DNA from: Streptococcus sp. 29887
GTDB lineage: Bacteria; Bacillota; Bacilli; Lactobacillales; Streptococcaceae
Length of the DNA stretch: 64,000 nucleotides
Reading direction: 5' to 3'
NCBI RefSeq assembly: GCF_032595075.1
Contig: NZ_CP118735.1
Location: 1,826,001 to 1,890,000 of the forward strand
The position numbers were made by a program, and so were the translations under genes. Shown here piece after piece: positions 28,920 to 37,212 of this stretch. The notes under the pieces are model-generated. The model saw only the letters and a program-made list of their open reading frames with translations, was not told the DNA's origin and searched no databases. Numbering within the stretch: position 1 is the first letter of the stretch; the number at the start of each line of letters is the position of its first letter.

Positions 28920-28955
28920 AGTTTCCTCTTTAGAACCCGTATTCACAAGGCAAGT

Positions 28956-29037
28956 ATAGTCTTTTAGTACTAGTCAACGAACCGCAGGCATAACTGGAGT
29001 TAGGCAAGGCGAGTTAAAAAGAAAAACTAAATGACGA
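28956..29037 (+). repeat. Dispersed intergenic repeat, copy 2 (diverged)
   Basis: Begins ATAGTCTTTTAGTACTAGTC and ends near AAACTAAATGACGA. It aligns with copies at 18721-18880 and 45517-45621 with several substitutions (AACGAACCGCAGG for AACGAGCTGCAG, ACTGGAGTTAGGCAAGGCGA for ACTGGAGTACGGCAAAGCGA). It sits upstream of the helicase start, probably overlapping its promoter region. Confidence 0.7.
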
Positions 29038-29104
29038 TACCAACAATGGATACTGGTTCTTCATTATACTGCCTTCTATTATAGCATGATTTAGGTTGAC
29101 AAGC

Positions 29105-29126
29105 AAAAAGGACGGATGCCCGCCCT
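29105..29126 (-). terminator. Terminator of the EcsC-family gene
   Basis: Minus strand GGGCGGGCATCCGTCC (stem with 4-nt loop) followed by TTTTTG, directly after the stop codon. Confidence 0.7.
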
Positions 29127-29128
29127 CA

Positions 29129-29962
29129 TTAACTCTCACTTACTTCAGTAAATTCTGCCTCGATAATCCCTAGTTCTTTTTCCTCTGCCAAACTAGCCTT
29201 GAAGGCTTCGCTGAGTTCTAGTTCGCTATCGAAATCACCCTTTAATTTTTTTACAAAGGTATCAGCCAACAAACCACCCATTGGTTGGAAAGTAAAATAG
29301 GTCAAACCACCTGAAATCAGTCCACCCAAAATAGGGACCGCATTGGCAATGGTTTTCTCCACAGTCTTTTTGGTAATCTTAACACCAATCACTGCAGCAA
29401 CCTTTCTCACCAAGGGATACCAAGTCGTTTTGGTCAGAGCCTGCATGGCTACTTTCTTACCAACATTTGCCCCAACTGTTTTGGATACTTTATTTAGAAG
29501 CACTGCTGAACCACCTGCTCCAAACATGACACCGATGTAGGCAATAATACGGATTTGAACCTCTTCTGAAATTTCCTTTCCTTGACCAACAAACAACTCA
29601 TCTTCTCCAAAAAGATAGGCAATTTGCTGCGATAAATTCAAGGCAAAGCCAAAATACTGAGCAATATCTGCTGTCCCAGCTGCTATGGCAGTAAAAGGAT
29701 TGCCCGGCAAGCCTGCTGCAAAGGATAGAAGCGAGGTCTTGGTTGTCATATCATTGATGATTTTATCGGCCTCTTTGCGCAGGGCTTCGAGGCTATAAAC
29801 CGCTGTTGGCCCATCCGCTAAAATCTTATCTATATAAGGACTATCCTTAAACCGAGTTTTCAAAAATTCTTCCCTGTTGACTTTAACCATCGGAAGCTGA
29901 CTAGCTGCCGTCATGGTCTGGAGCACGACCCCATAAAGCTGTTCTTGGTTCAACTGTTCCAT
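29129..29962 (-). CDS. EcsC-family protein
   Basis: A 277-residue protein matching the EcsC family: a polar N-terminus, several Gly/Ala-rich hydrophobic segments (LSFAAGLPGNPFTAIAAGTADIAQ near 80-103, IGVMFGAGGSAVLLNKV near 143-159, AVPILGGLISGGLTYFTF near 208-225) and an acidic tail. EcsC proteins take their name from the third gene of the Bacillus ecs operon, but no biochemical function is established. It stands alone between the helicase and mraY, with terminators on both sides. Confidence 0.82.
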   Translation of the reverse strand: MEQLNQEQLYGVVLQTMTAASQLPMVKVNREEFLKTRFKDSPYIDKILADGPTAVYSLEALRKEADKIINDMTTKTSLLSFAAGLPGNPFTAIAAGTADIAQYFGFALNLSQQIAYLFGEDELFVGQGKEISEEVQIRIIAYIGVMFGAGGSAVLLNKVSKTVGANVGKKVAMQALTKTTWYPLVRKVAAVIGVKITKKTVEKTIANAVPILGGLISGGLTYFTFQPMGGLLADTFVKKLKGDFDSELELSEAFKASLAEEKELGIIEAEFTEVSES

Positions 29963-30028
29963 AATTATCCTCCACCTATTCTACTTCTCTTTATTCTACA
30001 TCTCATCGACCATTTTTGTCAAGGTAAA

Positions 30029-30053
30029 AATAAAACAGCATTTCTGCTGTTTC
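30029..30053 (-). terminator. mraY terminator
   Basis: Minus strand AAACAGCAG pairs with TGCTGTTT, followed by TATTTTT, after the mraY stop. Confidence 0.75.
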
Positions 30054-30060
30054 TGAAATT

Positions 30061-31059
30061 CTATAGATAAAGAATAGCCAGTGTAATCAGGCTCATGACT
30101 AGACCAACTGACCAAAGGAAGAAGTCAACCTGCCACTCGCTCCATTTTTCAGACTTGCCTGTCAAACCACCCAACTCCAAATGATGATGGAAAGGTGTCA
30201 TACGGAAGATACGACGACCTTCTCCAAAGCGTTTTTTAGTATATTTGAAATATGAAACCTGTAACATAACAGATGACGTTTCGATAACATAGACCAAACC
30301 GATTAGGAGGAGGGTCCATTCTTGACGGAGGGCAATGGAAATGGTTGCCAGCATTCCACCAAGAGCCAAACTACCCACGTCCCCCATGAAGATTTTGGCT
30401 GGTTTGCGATTATAGACAAAGAAACCAAGCAAGCCACCAATCATGGTCACACAGACCAAAAGAATGTCAAACTTCTGTTCCTTGTAGGCAATGATAGAAT
30501 AGGCAAGCAAACTAATAACAACCGAAATGGAGGCCAAACCATCAATACCATCGGTCAGGTTGACCGCATTTGAGAAACCAACCAACCAGAAAAGAACAAA
30601 GGGTAAATAGAGCATCCCGAGATTGATGATGTGCCCAAACACATTGAGCTCACCTCCGCCAGCACCATTCACATGGACGAAGTAGAAAACCAGTCCACCC
30701 AAAATCTGCAAGGCTAATTTTTGTTTCGGATTTAGCCCTTCATTGATTTTTTTGAATATTTTTAAGAAATCATCCAAAAAACCGACCAAGCCATAGAGCG
30801 CAAGGATAAAGAGAATGGCTAAGACGCCACCCGTTAGCATTTTCAAACTAGCCGCAAAGAGGAAGCTAACAATAATCGCTACTACCAGAAAGACAGTTCC
30901 ACCCATGGTTGGGGTTCCGGCCTTAAACTGGTGTTGCTTGACATCCTCGTGCATTTGTTGCCCTTCGATGCGCTTAGCTTGATAAAAGGTAATAAATCGT
31001 GGTATCAGGATAACCGTTGCCAAAAAGGCTACCAGTCCCGACATGAGTGCAAACTGCAT
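30061..31059 (-). CDS. mraY: Phospho-N-acetylmuramoyl-pentapeptide transferase
   Basis: Forms lipid I by moving phospho-MurNAc-pentapeptide to undecaprenyl phosphate. The 332-residue polytopic membrane protein has catalytic motifs [12 protein letters not shown] (Asp pair, about 90-101), [14 protein letters not shown] (about 164-177) and [11 protein letters not shown] with [11 protein letters not shown] (His cluster, about 290-300). Last gene of rsmH-ftsL-pbp2x-mraY; it starts two bases after pbp2x. Confidence 0.95.
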   Translation of the reverse strand: MQFALMSGLVAFLATVILIPRFITFYQAKRIEGQQMHEDVKQHQFKAGTPTMGGTVFLVVAIIVSFLFAASLKMLTGGVLAILFILALYGLVGFLDDFLKIFKKINEGLNPKQKLALQILGGLVFYFVHVNGAGGGELNVFGHIINLGMLYLPFVLFWLVGFSNAVNLTDGIDGLASISVVISLLAYSIIAYKEQKFDILLVCVTMIGGLLGFFVYNRKPAKIFMGDVGSLALGGMLATISIALRQEWTLLLIGLVYVIETSSVMLQVSYFKYTKKRFGEGRRIFRMTPFHHHLELGGLTGKSEKWSEWQVDFFLWSVGLVMSLITLAILYL

Positions 31060-31060
31060 A

Positions 31061-33310
31061 TTATTCTCCTAATGTAACTGTTAATTTCTTGGTTTTATTC
31101 AATTTGGTCCCTACTTCAACATTTTGTTTGACAACCTTAGAACCAGAACCTTCATAGGTTACTTCAATACCTGTCCATCCGGCAAAGATATCCATGTTTT
31201 CTTTTGTTATGGCATATAAATCAGGCATATCCTCCAATTTGTTGGTCAACAAGAGGACTTGTTGATTAGGGGCTACCAAACTATCTTTTTCTAAGGAAAC
31301 TTCCTTAATCTCAGCACCATTGCCCAGAATAACCGGTTGGACCAGATAACGGCGAAGTTCTTCCGCCGACTCACCCGGCGCTTTCCCTATCAAATCTGGT
31401 AACTTGTAGTCAGTTTCTTTTTCTACATAAGTCAAGGATGGAGCAGGTGCATCTAGATTGAGATTATCCTTCAATAACATTGCTTCTTTCAGAGTAGGAC
31501 TGATAATAGTATCCCAAGAGAGAACACTCAAGACTTCTGGCTGACGAATGGTCACATACATAATGAACTCTGGATCCTCAGCAGGAATCATGGCGACAAC
31601 CGAGTTGATATAAGCGCCCTTGATATAACCCTGACCGTCTTCGCTGGCAATTTCGGCTGATCCTGATTTCATGGCAATATCATAGCCTTCCACCTGAATG
31701 GCTGGACCCTGCAAATCATGAGAGTAGAGTGTTCCGAACACAGGATCTGTTCCGACATTGATCATATAGCCGAGAGTATCGTCCGCCGCTTTTTCTGAAA
31801 CGGGATTCCCAACCTCTTCCTTAGCGGAAATACGAGCAGAGTCTGTGTTGGGATCATAGAGAGCAGAAAGAAATTTCGGCTCCAACATAACCCCATTATT
31901 GGCAATAGAAGTGAAACTTCTAATCATCTGGGTCTGGTTGGCAGAAATACCTTGACCAAAAGACGACATGGCAATGGTTACGATGTTATCCTCAGGTACC
32001 AAACCTGGAGCCTCATCTCCCATTCCAAAACGTGTCGGATAGCCAAAACGAAACTTGGTCAAGTAATTCAGCCACTTCTCATCCCCCATCTGCTGTTGGA
32101 GTAGGATCATACCGACGTTACTTGACAAAGAAAAACCTTGGGCATAATTCAGGGTTACCGCAGATTGGCCAGCGTTGAGGGTCCAGTCATTGATTTTTGC
32201 ATCGGCAATCACATACTCGTTATTGGTATAGTAGGCATTTGGGTCAAAGGTTCCATTGTCAATAGCTGATGCGACAGTCAAAACCTTCATGGTAGAACCT
32301 GGTTCAAAGGCCTCTTGGTAGAGGAGGGAACGCTCTAGAACCCCCTCTTGTCCCAAACCTTCCTTGGTATCAGAATCATAGCTAGGACGTTGCGTCGTTG
32401 CTAAAATTTCTCCTGTCTTAGCCGAAACTAAAGTAGCATTGGCATAGCGACCTCTGGCGGTATCAAAGAAAGTATTCATATTGGTTTCTAAGGACCGTTG
32501 CAGGTCTGCAGAAATCGTCGTATAGACATCCTGACCGTTAATGGTTTCTTTCTTAACTGTTTCTGTTCCCGGCAGCACACGTCCCTGGCTGTCCTTTTCA
32601 TAGACAACCTTGCCATCCTGGCCGGCCAGAATATCGTTGAGATAGTACTCCATGCCACTCATACCTTGCAGGCTATGACTACCATCCTTGTTTTCAATCA
32701 AATTGGCTAACCCAACAAAGATTGAAGCAAAGTTTCCATTTGGATACATCCGACCTGGGCTGGCATTAAAGGCTATCCCTTCAATCCCCGCCGCCTTCAT
32801 CTCCTCCTGGATAGTGGTCATGGTATTATAAGAAATATTTTTCCCTAAGGTTCCAAAATAAACCTGCTTCAGTTCTGGCTGTCGTAACTGTTGAAGTACG
32901 TAATCCGTTTCCATTCCAAGGTGGTTTTTGAATACATCTGCAACCTTACTAAATTGACTGTCCTGAACATAAAGAATTTTCTTCAATTCGGAAACATATT
33001 CCTTATCAATAATAGCATAAACGGTATAGGTGGTAGAATCTTCTGCAATAGGTATACCTGTTCGATCATAGATGGTTCCCCGTTTGGCCTGAACAGTTAC
33101 TTCTTGCTGGTGGACAGCCTCTGCTCTCTCCGATAATTTCACACCTGCCTTGCTATCTGTACCAATAATGTAGGCAAAATTAAAGAGAAAGATAGAAAAG
33201 ATTAAAATCGTCAAAAACAGCAGACCTTGGCCTACTCTTCGACGATTTTGGGACGGAAGATACCTTGTTTTCAGGACATACTGCAAGAGTTTATTGTTTC
33301 TTCTGGGCAT
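31061..33310 (-). CDS. pbpX: Penicillin-binding protein 2X, septal transpeptidase
   Basis: A class B PBP, 749 residues, acting with FtsW in septal peptidoglycan cross-linking. N-terminal membrane anchor (about 27-50), pedestal domain with [16 protein letters not shown], then the transpeptidase motifs STMK (in [10 protein letters not shown]), SSN (in SLSSNVGM) and KSG (in MKSGSAEI), and two C-terminal PASTA domains (from [13 protein letters not shown] and from [12 protein letters not shown]). All three motifs are in canonical form. Beta-lactam resistance cannot be judged without a reference sequence. Overlaps ftsL by one base. Confidence 0.94.
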   Translation of the reverse strand: MPRRNNKLLQYVLKTRYLPSQNRRRVGQGLLFLTILIFSIFLFNFAYIIGTDSKAGVKLSERAEAVHQQEVTVQAKRGTIYDRTGIPIAEDSTTYTVYAIIDKEYVSELKKILYVQDSQFSKVADVFKNHLGMETDYVLQQLRQPELKQVYFGTLGKNISYNTMTTIQEEMKAAGIEGIAFNASPGRMYPNGNFASIFVGLANLIENKDGSHSLQGMSGMEYYLNDILAGQDGKVVYEKDSQGRVLPGTETVKKETINGQDVYTTISADLQRSLETNMNTFFDTARGRYANATLVSAKTGEILATTQRPSYDSDTKEGLGQEGVLERSLLYQEAFEPGSTMKVLTVASAIDNGTFDPNAYYTNNEYVIADAKINDWTLNAGQSAVTLNYAQGFSLSSNVGMILLQQQMGDEKWLNYLTKFRFGYPTRFGMGDEAPGLVPEDNIVTIAMSSFGQGISANQTQMIRSFTSIANNGVMLEPKFLSALYDPNTDSARISAKEEVGNPVSEKAADDTLGYMINVGTDPVFGTLYSHDLQGPAIQVEGYDIAMKSGSAEIASEDGQGYIKGAYINSVVAMIPAEDPEFIMYVTIRQPEVLSVLSWDTIISPTLKEAMLLKDNLNLDAPAPSLTYVEKETDYKLPDLIGKAPGESAEELRRYLVQPVILGNGAEIKEVSLEKDSLVAPNQQVLLLTNKLEDMPDLYAITKENMDIFAGWTGIEVTYEGSGSKVVKQNVEVGTKLNKTKKLTVTLGE

Positions 33311-33633
33311 TATTCAGCTACTCCAATATTGTCGTTATTAAATGTTAATCCAGCCTTCTCCGCTATCTCCATCAGACGTGCCGAACGTGTGAGCTCATTA
33401 ACGGCCTGTTTGGCATCATTGATTTCAATCTGTTTTTGGTTGATGTTTTGATTGACCTTGGCCATTTCAGACTGGACTTGAATCAAACGGGTCTGCAAGA
33501 AAATAATCCCTATCGCCAAGGCCAGACCGGATAGAATAATACTTGTATAAAAGGCTTTTTCTACACGGGTGAAGGTTTTAAACTTATCACCAATCACTCG
33601 CATGGTAGCTTCTCTACGTTTTTCTTGTAACAT
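33310..33633 (-). CDS. ftsL: Cell division protein FtsL
   Basis: A small bitopic division protein, 107 residues: a basic cytoplasmic N-terminus, one membrane helix (about 29-49), and an extracytoplasmic coiled coil with QTRLIQVQSEMAKVNQNINQ and the conserved C-terminal sequence near ARLMEIAEKAGLTF. FtsL works with DivIC and DivIB in the divisome. The ATG at 33633 has AGGAGAAACATCT upstream. Its position between rsmH and pbp2x is the conserved streptococcal order. Confidence 0.9.
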   Translation of the reverse strand: MLQEKRREATMRVIGDKFKTFTRVEKAFYTSIILSGLALAIGIIFLQTRLIQVQSEMAKVNQNINQKQIEINDAKQAVNELTRSARLMEIAEKAGLTFNNDNIGVAE

Positions 33634-33644
33634 AGATGTTTCTC

Positions 33645-34595
33645 CTACTTATGTACTCTCTTGGCTACGCGCAACTTGGCTGAATGGGCACGATTGTTGG
33701 CTTCCAATTCTTCCTGACTAGGTAAGATAGGCTTACGATTGACCAATTCAAGCGGTGCTTTCAAATCATCTGGAATAAACGGCAGACCTTTTGGCACATC
33801 AATCGTACTCGCTTCCTTAAAGAGTTGTTTGGTCAGACGATCTTCCAAGGAATGGAAGGTAATGACAGAAATCCGTCCATCCATCGCCAGCAAGTCAATA
33901 GCCTGCTGGATAGACTCATCTGCTGCACCCAATTCATCATTGACTTCAATCCGAATGGCCTGAAAAATCTGCTTGGCAGGGTGGCCTTTCTTCTTGAGTT
34001 CCTTGGCTGGCTTGGCAGACTTGATCAGCTCCGCCAACTCCGTCGTGGTTTCAATAGGTTTGATGGCACGTGCCTGTTCGATTTTACGAGCAATCTGTTT
34101 GGAAAATTTGTCCTCACCGTACTTGAAGAAAATCCGTACCAAGTCGTGATAGTCATAGGTATTGACCACATCATAGGCTGTCAACCGACCATCACGGTTC
34201 ATGCGCATGTCAAGCGGAGCATCCTGTTTGTAAGAAAAGCCACGCTCCCGCTCATCCAACTGCGGACTGGACACACCCAAATCGTAACAAATCCCATCAA
34301 TCTCTGTCACACCCAGCTCTGCCAAGCGGGCCTTGAGATTACGGAAATTATCCTTGATAAAGGTCACCTGCCCCTTTTCAATGTAGGCTGCCAAACGGAT
34401 CTGGGCATGATCAATAGCCGTCTGATCCTGGTCAAAGGCATAGAGATGCCCCCCATCCGTCAGCTGACTAAGCAGGTACTCACTATGACCTGCCCCACCC
34501 AGCGTTGCATCTACATAAATTCCATTTGGTTTGATGTCTAACATGTCTACTGTTTCATGTAAAAGAACAGTAGTGTGATTAAATTCCTTGCTCAT
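33645..34595 (-). CDS. rsmH: 16S rRNA m4C1402 methyltransferase RsmH (MraW)
   Basis: A 316-residue SAM-dependent methyltransferase. N-terminal [13 protein letters not shown] with [16 protein letters not shown] (SAM loop, about 28-43), [23 protein letters not shown] (about 101-123) and [17 protein letters not shown] motif near 265. First gene of the division operon. Its 5' side faces the divergent XRE operon, and the shared 270-bp gap carries four operator-like sites. Confidence 0.95.
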   Translation of the reverse strand: MSKEFNHTTVLLHETVDMLDIKPNGIYVDATLGGAGHSEYLLSQLTDGGHLYAFDQDQTAIDHAQIRLAAYIEKGQVTFIKDNFRNLKARLAELGVTEIDGICYDLGVSSPQLDERERGFSYKQDAPLDMRMNRDGRLTAYDVVNTYDYHDLVRIFFKYGEDKFSKQIARKIEQARAIKPIETTTELAELIKSAKPAKELKKKGHPAKQIFQAIRIEVNDELGAADESIQQAIDLLAMDGRISVITFHSLEDRLTKQLFKEASTIDVPKGLPFIPDDLKAPLELVNRKPILPSQEELEANNRAHSAKLRVAKRVHK

Positions 34596-34656
34596 ATCTT
34601 ATCTATTGTACCACAAAATAAATCAAAAAGATGTTGCAAACTTTTTACAAAAAATG

Positions 34657-34674
34657 TGTCAAATATAGTTGACA
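34657..34674. promoter_or_regulatory. Operator-like palindrome 1 of 4
   Basis: TGTCAAATATAGTTGACA, a dyad with TGTCAA/TTGACA arms. Its right arm is the -35 element of the predicted promoter at 34669-34697, so bound protein would block RNA polymerase. This copy is slightly diverged from the other three. Confidence 0.75.
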
Positions 34675-34697
34675 AGTTTTCTTGATGGGTATATAAT
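34669..34697 (+). promoter_or_regulatory. Consensus promoter of the XRE/DUF3278 operon
   Basis: TTGACA (34669-34674), 17-bp spacer, TATAAT (34692-34697): a full sigma-A consensus promoter reading toward the XRE gene. It overlaps operator-like site 1. Confidence 0.8.
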
Positions 34698-34712
34698 AAC
34701 ATTACAGAAAGG

Positions 34713-34730
34713 TGTCGGATATAATTGACA
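34713..34730. promoter_or_regulatory. Operator-like palindrome 2 of 4
   Basis: TGTCGGATATAATTGACA, 56 bp after site 1 and just past the predicted transcription start. Confidence 0.75.
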
Positions 34731-34767
34731 GATACAGGGAGGGTTCCCACATTTTTTTACACTAGTA

Positions 34768-34785
34768 TGTCAGATATAATTGACA
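34768..34785. promoter_or_regulatory. Operator-like palindrome 3 of 4
   Basis: TGTCAGATATAATTGACA, 55 bp after site 2; identical to site 4. Confidence 0.75.
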
Positions 34786-34793
34786 ACATTTTA

Positions 34794-34827
34794 AAAGGAT
34801 AGCCAACCTATCCTCTCATTTTTAAAC
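34794..34827 (+). terminator. Possible attenuator hairpin between operator-like sites 3 and 4
   Basis: AGGATAG, loop CCAA, CTATCCT, followed by CTCATTTTT. It lies in the predicted leader before the XRE gene and could act as a weak terminator. Confidence 0.4.
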
Positions 34828-34832
34828 AATTG

Positions 34833-34850
34833 TGTCAGATATAATTGACA
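34833..34850. promoter_or_regulatory. Operator-like palindrome 4 of 4
   Basis: TGTCAGATATAATTGACA, 65 bp after site 3, immediately before the AAAGGAGG ribosome binding site of the XRE gene. Binding here could block elongation or translation start. Confidence 0.75.
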
Positions 34851-34865
34851 TAGAAAGGAGGGCAC

Positions 34866-35054
34866 ATGAACCGTGTCAAAGATTATCGCCTACTTCTAGG
34901 TATTTCCCAGCTGGATCTAGCCAAGGCCATCGGCGTATCCAGGCAGACCATCAACATGATTGAAAACAACAAGTACAACCCCTCGCTAGACCTTTGTATC
35001 AACCTAGCCAAAGCTTTACAGACCGACCTCAACAGCCTCTTTTGGAATGAATAG
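34866..35054 (+). CDS. XRE-family transcriptional regulator (YozG-like)
   Basis: A 62-residue single-domain helix-turn-helix protein: LLLGISQLDLAKAIGVSRQ (helices 2-3, about 9-27), TINMIENNKYNPSLDLCINL and a short C-terminal helix. Such minimal XRE proteins bind DNA as dimers and commonly repress their own operon. The four palindromes directly upstream are the likely sites; this is inference. AAAGGAGGGC precedes the ATG. Confidence 0.88.
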   Translation: MNRVKDYRLLLGISQLDLAKAIGVSRQTINMIENNKYNPSLDLCINLAKALQTDLNSLFWNE

Positions 35055-35069
35055 AAAGGAAAAATTACC

Positions 35070-35270
35070 ATGAAAAAGAATACACGCAAAGCCCTTATCT
35101 CTACCCTCATTTTTATCCCGCTCTTTGTCCTCTTTCAGCTTTGGGGCAATAGCGGAGCAGACATCTTGCATACTATCAGCCAAGCAAAATTTTGGCTACA
35201 ATTGCTGATTGCTGGGACCATCTACTTCTTAGGACTAGCCTACCTACCACTCATTTTTCGTCGTAAGTAA
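35070..35270 (+). CDS. Small membrane protein of the XRE operon
   Basis: A 66-residue protein with two hydrophobic helices (about 8-27 and 40-59) and a basic N-terminus MKKNTRK and C-terminus FRRK. It follows the XRE gene by 15 bp with AAAGGAAAAATTACC before the ATG. No family recognised; proteins of this size often accompany DUF3278 and XRE genes. Confidence 0.7.
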   Translation: MKKNTRKALISTLIFIPLFVLFQLWGNSGADILHTISQAKFWLQLLIAGTIYFLGLAYLPLIFRRK

Positions 35271-35283
35271 ATAGGAGTATCGT

Positions 35284-36366
35284 ATGAAAAAAGAAACCTT
35301 TCAAGATAAATTGATCAAACGATTTTACGGTATCGCAGGTCCCCTGGATGAATATCGCAAACAAGAAGCCTTCCGACTAGGCAATACCTGCTTTATCCTG
35401 CTCTTTTGGGGCACCATGGTTCTTACCCTGCTGGCACTTGCCCTATCCAAACGCTACCCAGAAGTCGTTGCCTATGGCTACCCAACTGCTCTACTCCTAT
35501 CCACTCTTTCCGCCAGTATGTATATGGCATCCAAGATGCGCCACAGCCAAGTGGACAGTTTAGATGTAGAAGAATTGACTAGCAAGGAACAGAAGCAGCT
35601 CAAGGGAGCAAGTTTCAAATTCACCCTCTATTTCACTGCCCTTATGTACATTTGGACTGTTGTTTTTGGTGCCTGGATGGAGGGACTCAATCCTCTCGAC
35701 CACCTATTTGACCTCCGAAAATTCCTTGCAGCCTGTCTAGGTGGTATTTTCACAGGCATTGCTATCGAAATCATGTTACGCAAGCGCATGAAAAAAGCAG
35801 AACAACTGACTGCCAGCTCTGCTATTTCCAAAAAAGAACCTAAGTGGATCCAAAACATGATACGGCACGTTTATGGTATTCGCGGGCCTTTAGACGAGTA
35901 CCGACGGACTAAGGCAGATGAGATTGGGGGAATAGCCTTTATCTACCACTTCTACTTCCTAGCTCTCGGAAATGCCATCGCCTACTTCCTAGCCTACCGC
36001 TATCCTCTGGAGGTGGCTACCTACTATCCAATGATCATTGCCTTCTTCAGTATTATCCTAATTGGTATCGTTAATATGCGCACCCTCCATGCTGACCTGC
36101 CTCAATATGACGTGGACGAACTAAGCCCTGAGGAAAGACAAGGACAGACCCTCAAGCCACTCGTTTGGGGACTGGGAGTTGCCCTGCTATCTAGCCTCTT
36201 TGCTGGGCTGGCAGACCTCTTTAGCCTCCAGCTTCCCCTACTGGATTCCATCTTCCACGTAAAATCCCTCCTCTTCGGTGGCATGATGGGCCTCTTTGCC
36301 AGTCTAGCCCTGTCTGCCCTTGCTTATCTGCAAAAATTGGAAGCAGATTCTGCTAAGAAAAAATAA
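35284..36366 (+). CDS. DUF3278-family membrane protein with internal duplication
   Basis: A 360-residue protein made of two homologous halves. Each starts with an amphipathic segment (FYGIAGPLDEYRKQEAFRLG at about 14-33, VYGIRGPLDEYRRTKADEIG at about 196-215), then four predicted membrane helices with an acidic loop between helices 2 and 3 (VDSLDVEELTSKEQ and LPQYDVDELSPEER). DUF3278 proteins are usually about half this length, so this looks like a tandem fusion. Function unknown. It lies 13 bp after the small membrane gene in the XRE operon. Confidence 0.78.
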   Translation: MKKETFQDKLIKRFYGIAGPLDEYRKQEAFRLGNTCFILLFWGTMVLTLLALALSKRYPEVVAYGYPTALLLSTLSASMYMASKMRHSQVDSLDVEELTSKEQKQLKGASFKFTLYFTALMYIWTVVFGAWMEGLNPLDHLFDLRKFLAACLGGIFTGIAIEIMLRKRMKKAEQLTASSAISKKEPKWIQNMIRHVYGIRGPLDEYRRTKADEIGGIAFIYHFYFLALGNAIAYFLAYRYPLEVATYYPMIIAFFSIILIGIVNMRTLHADLPQYDVDELSPEERQGQTLKPLVWGLGVALLSSLFAGLADLFSLQLPLLDSIFHVKSLLFGGMMGLFASLALSALAYLQKLEADSAKKK

Positions 36367-36376
36367 GGAGTAACCC

Positions 36377-36721
36377 ATGAACACCCCCTTTTCCCATAAA
36401 CAATCCTTTCAATTCTTTGTGCTATTTTATAGTCTGTTCTCTGCCTTTCTTATCTATTCCTACATAGTCAAGGAGCCCATTCACGATAGCTTCCTATTCG
36501 TTTTTCCCATCGTCCAGATGCTCAAACCTCTTAAATCTGCAAAAGAAAGGCATTACTTTATTCTCTCAAGTGTCTTTACAATTATTGCCATGACCTTGAC
36601 CTATTCCGTGGGCATTTGGCTAGGACATGTCAAACCACTTATCCTCATCCTTCCTGCTGGATTTGCTGTCGCTATCCTCTATCGGCTGTATGTCAAAAAG
36701 GAGAAAACAGATGAACGTTAA
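36377..36721 (+). CDS. Four-helix small membrane protein, paralogue of the next (broken) gene
   Basis: A 114-residue protein with four hydrophobic segments (about 13-33, 38-52, 62-82, 87-106). The part LTYSVGIWLGHVKPLILILPAGF aligns with LTFSIGFFAGQIKPLLAGFWG encoded just downstream, so these are tandem paralogues. The last four bases overlap the start of the next frame. No known family recognised. Confidence 0.7.
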   Translation: MNTPFSHKQSFQFFVLFYSLFSAFLIYSYIVKEPIHDSFLFVFPIVQMLKPLKSAKERHYFILSSVFTIIAMTLTYSVGIWLGHVKPLILILPAGFAVAILYRLYVKKEKTDER

Positions 36722-37058
36722 CAACCCGAAACTCATACTCACTTTGATTGTTCTCTCCTATACAGCAATTTGTAGCCTGTATATACATAGCTACCTGACT
36801 GGAGACAATCCACCACTCTTTATCTTACTGTTCACTATACTTCCAATCTTGAATAGTGACTGGCAAACTACCCGTCCAGAATCAAATGCTGTCCAAGAAG
36901 CTATCCATCTTTATCGTAAACCACTGCTCTAGTTTCTCATTGCAGGTTTTGCCCTAACTTTCTCCATTGGATTTTTCGCTGGACAAATCAAACCACTCTT
37001 AGCTGGATTTTGGGGAATCCTTGCTATCCTGCTCTTTGTTGGACAGTTGAAAAAATAA
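36711..37058 (+). pseudogene. Paralogue of the preceding membrane protein, interrupted by an in-frame TAG
   Basis: The frame starts at ATG 36711 (MNVNNPKLILTLIVLSYTA) and meets TAG at 36930-36932 after 73 residues. The same frame continues without another stop to TAA at 37056-37058, encoding FLIAGFALTFSIGFFAGQIK and LLFVGQLKK. The complete 115-codon reading would match the length (114 residues) and helix pattern of the upstream paralogue, so this is one gene broken by a point mutation. The N-terminal fragment may still be made. Confidence 0.75.
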
Positions 37059-37101
37059 GGAGTTAGACCAATAGAACAGGAGAACTCTTCCTAATTATCG
37101 T

Positions 37102-37126
37102 GCTGGCGCAAGGCCAGCCTTTTTTA
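37102..37126 (+). terminator. Terminator of the XRE operon
   Basis: GCTGGC, loop GCAAG, GCCAGC, followed by a C and six T. It closes the 34866-37058 transcription unit. Confidence 0.85.
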
Positions 37127-37212
37127 TTACAAAATCGTCCACTTTGTCGCTTACTTTTTTCCCTATTTGTGCTACAATATGCTCATCTTTATTTTTTTGA
37201 AAAGGTAGCTTT

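Noticed and set aside
33825..34541. Long plus-strand frame of 238 codons over rsmH
   Set aside because: Fully antisense to the well-supported rsmH gene, with no ribosome binding site or recognisable domain.
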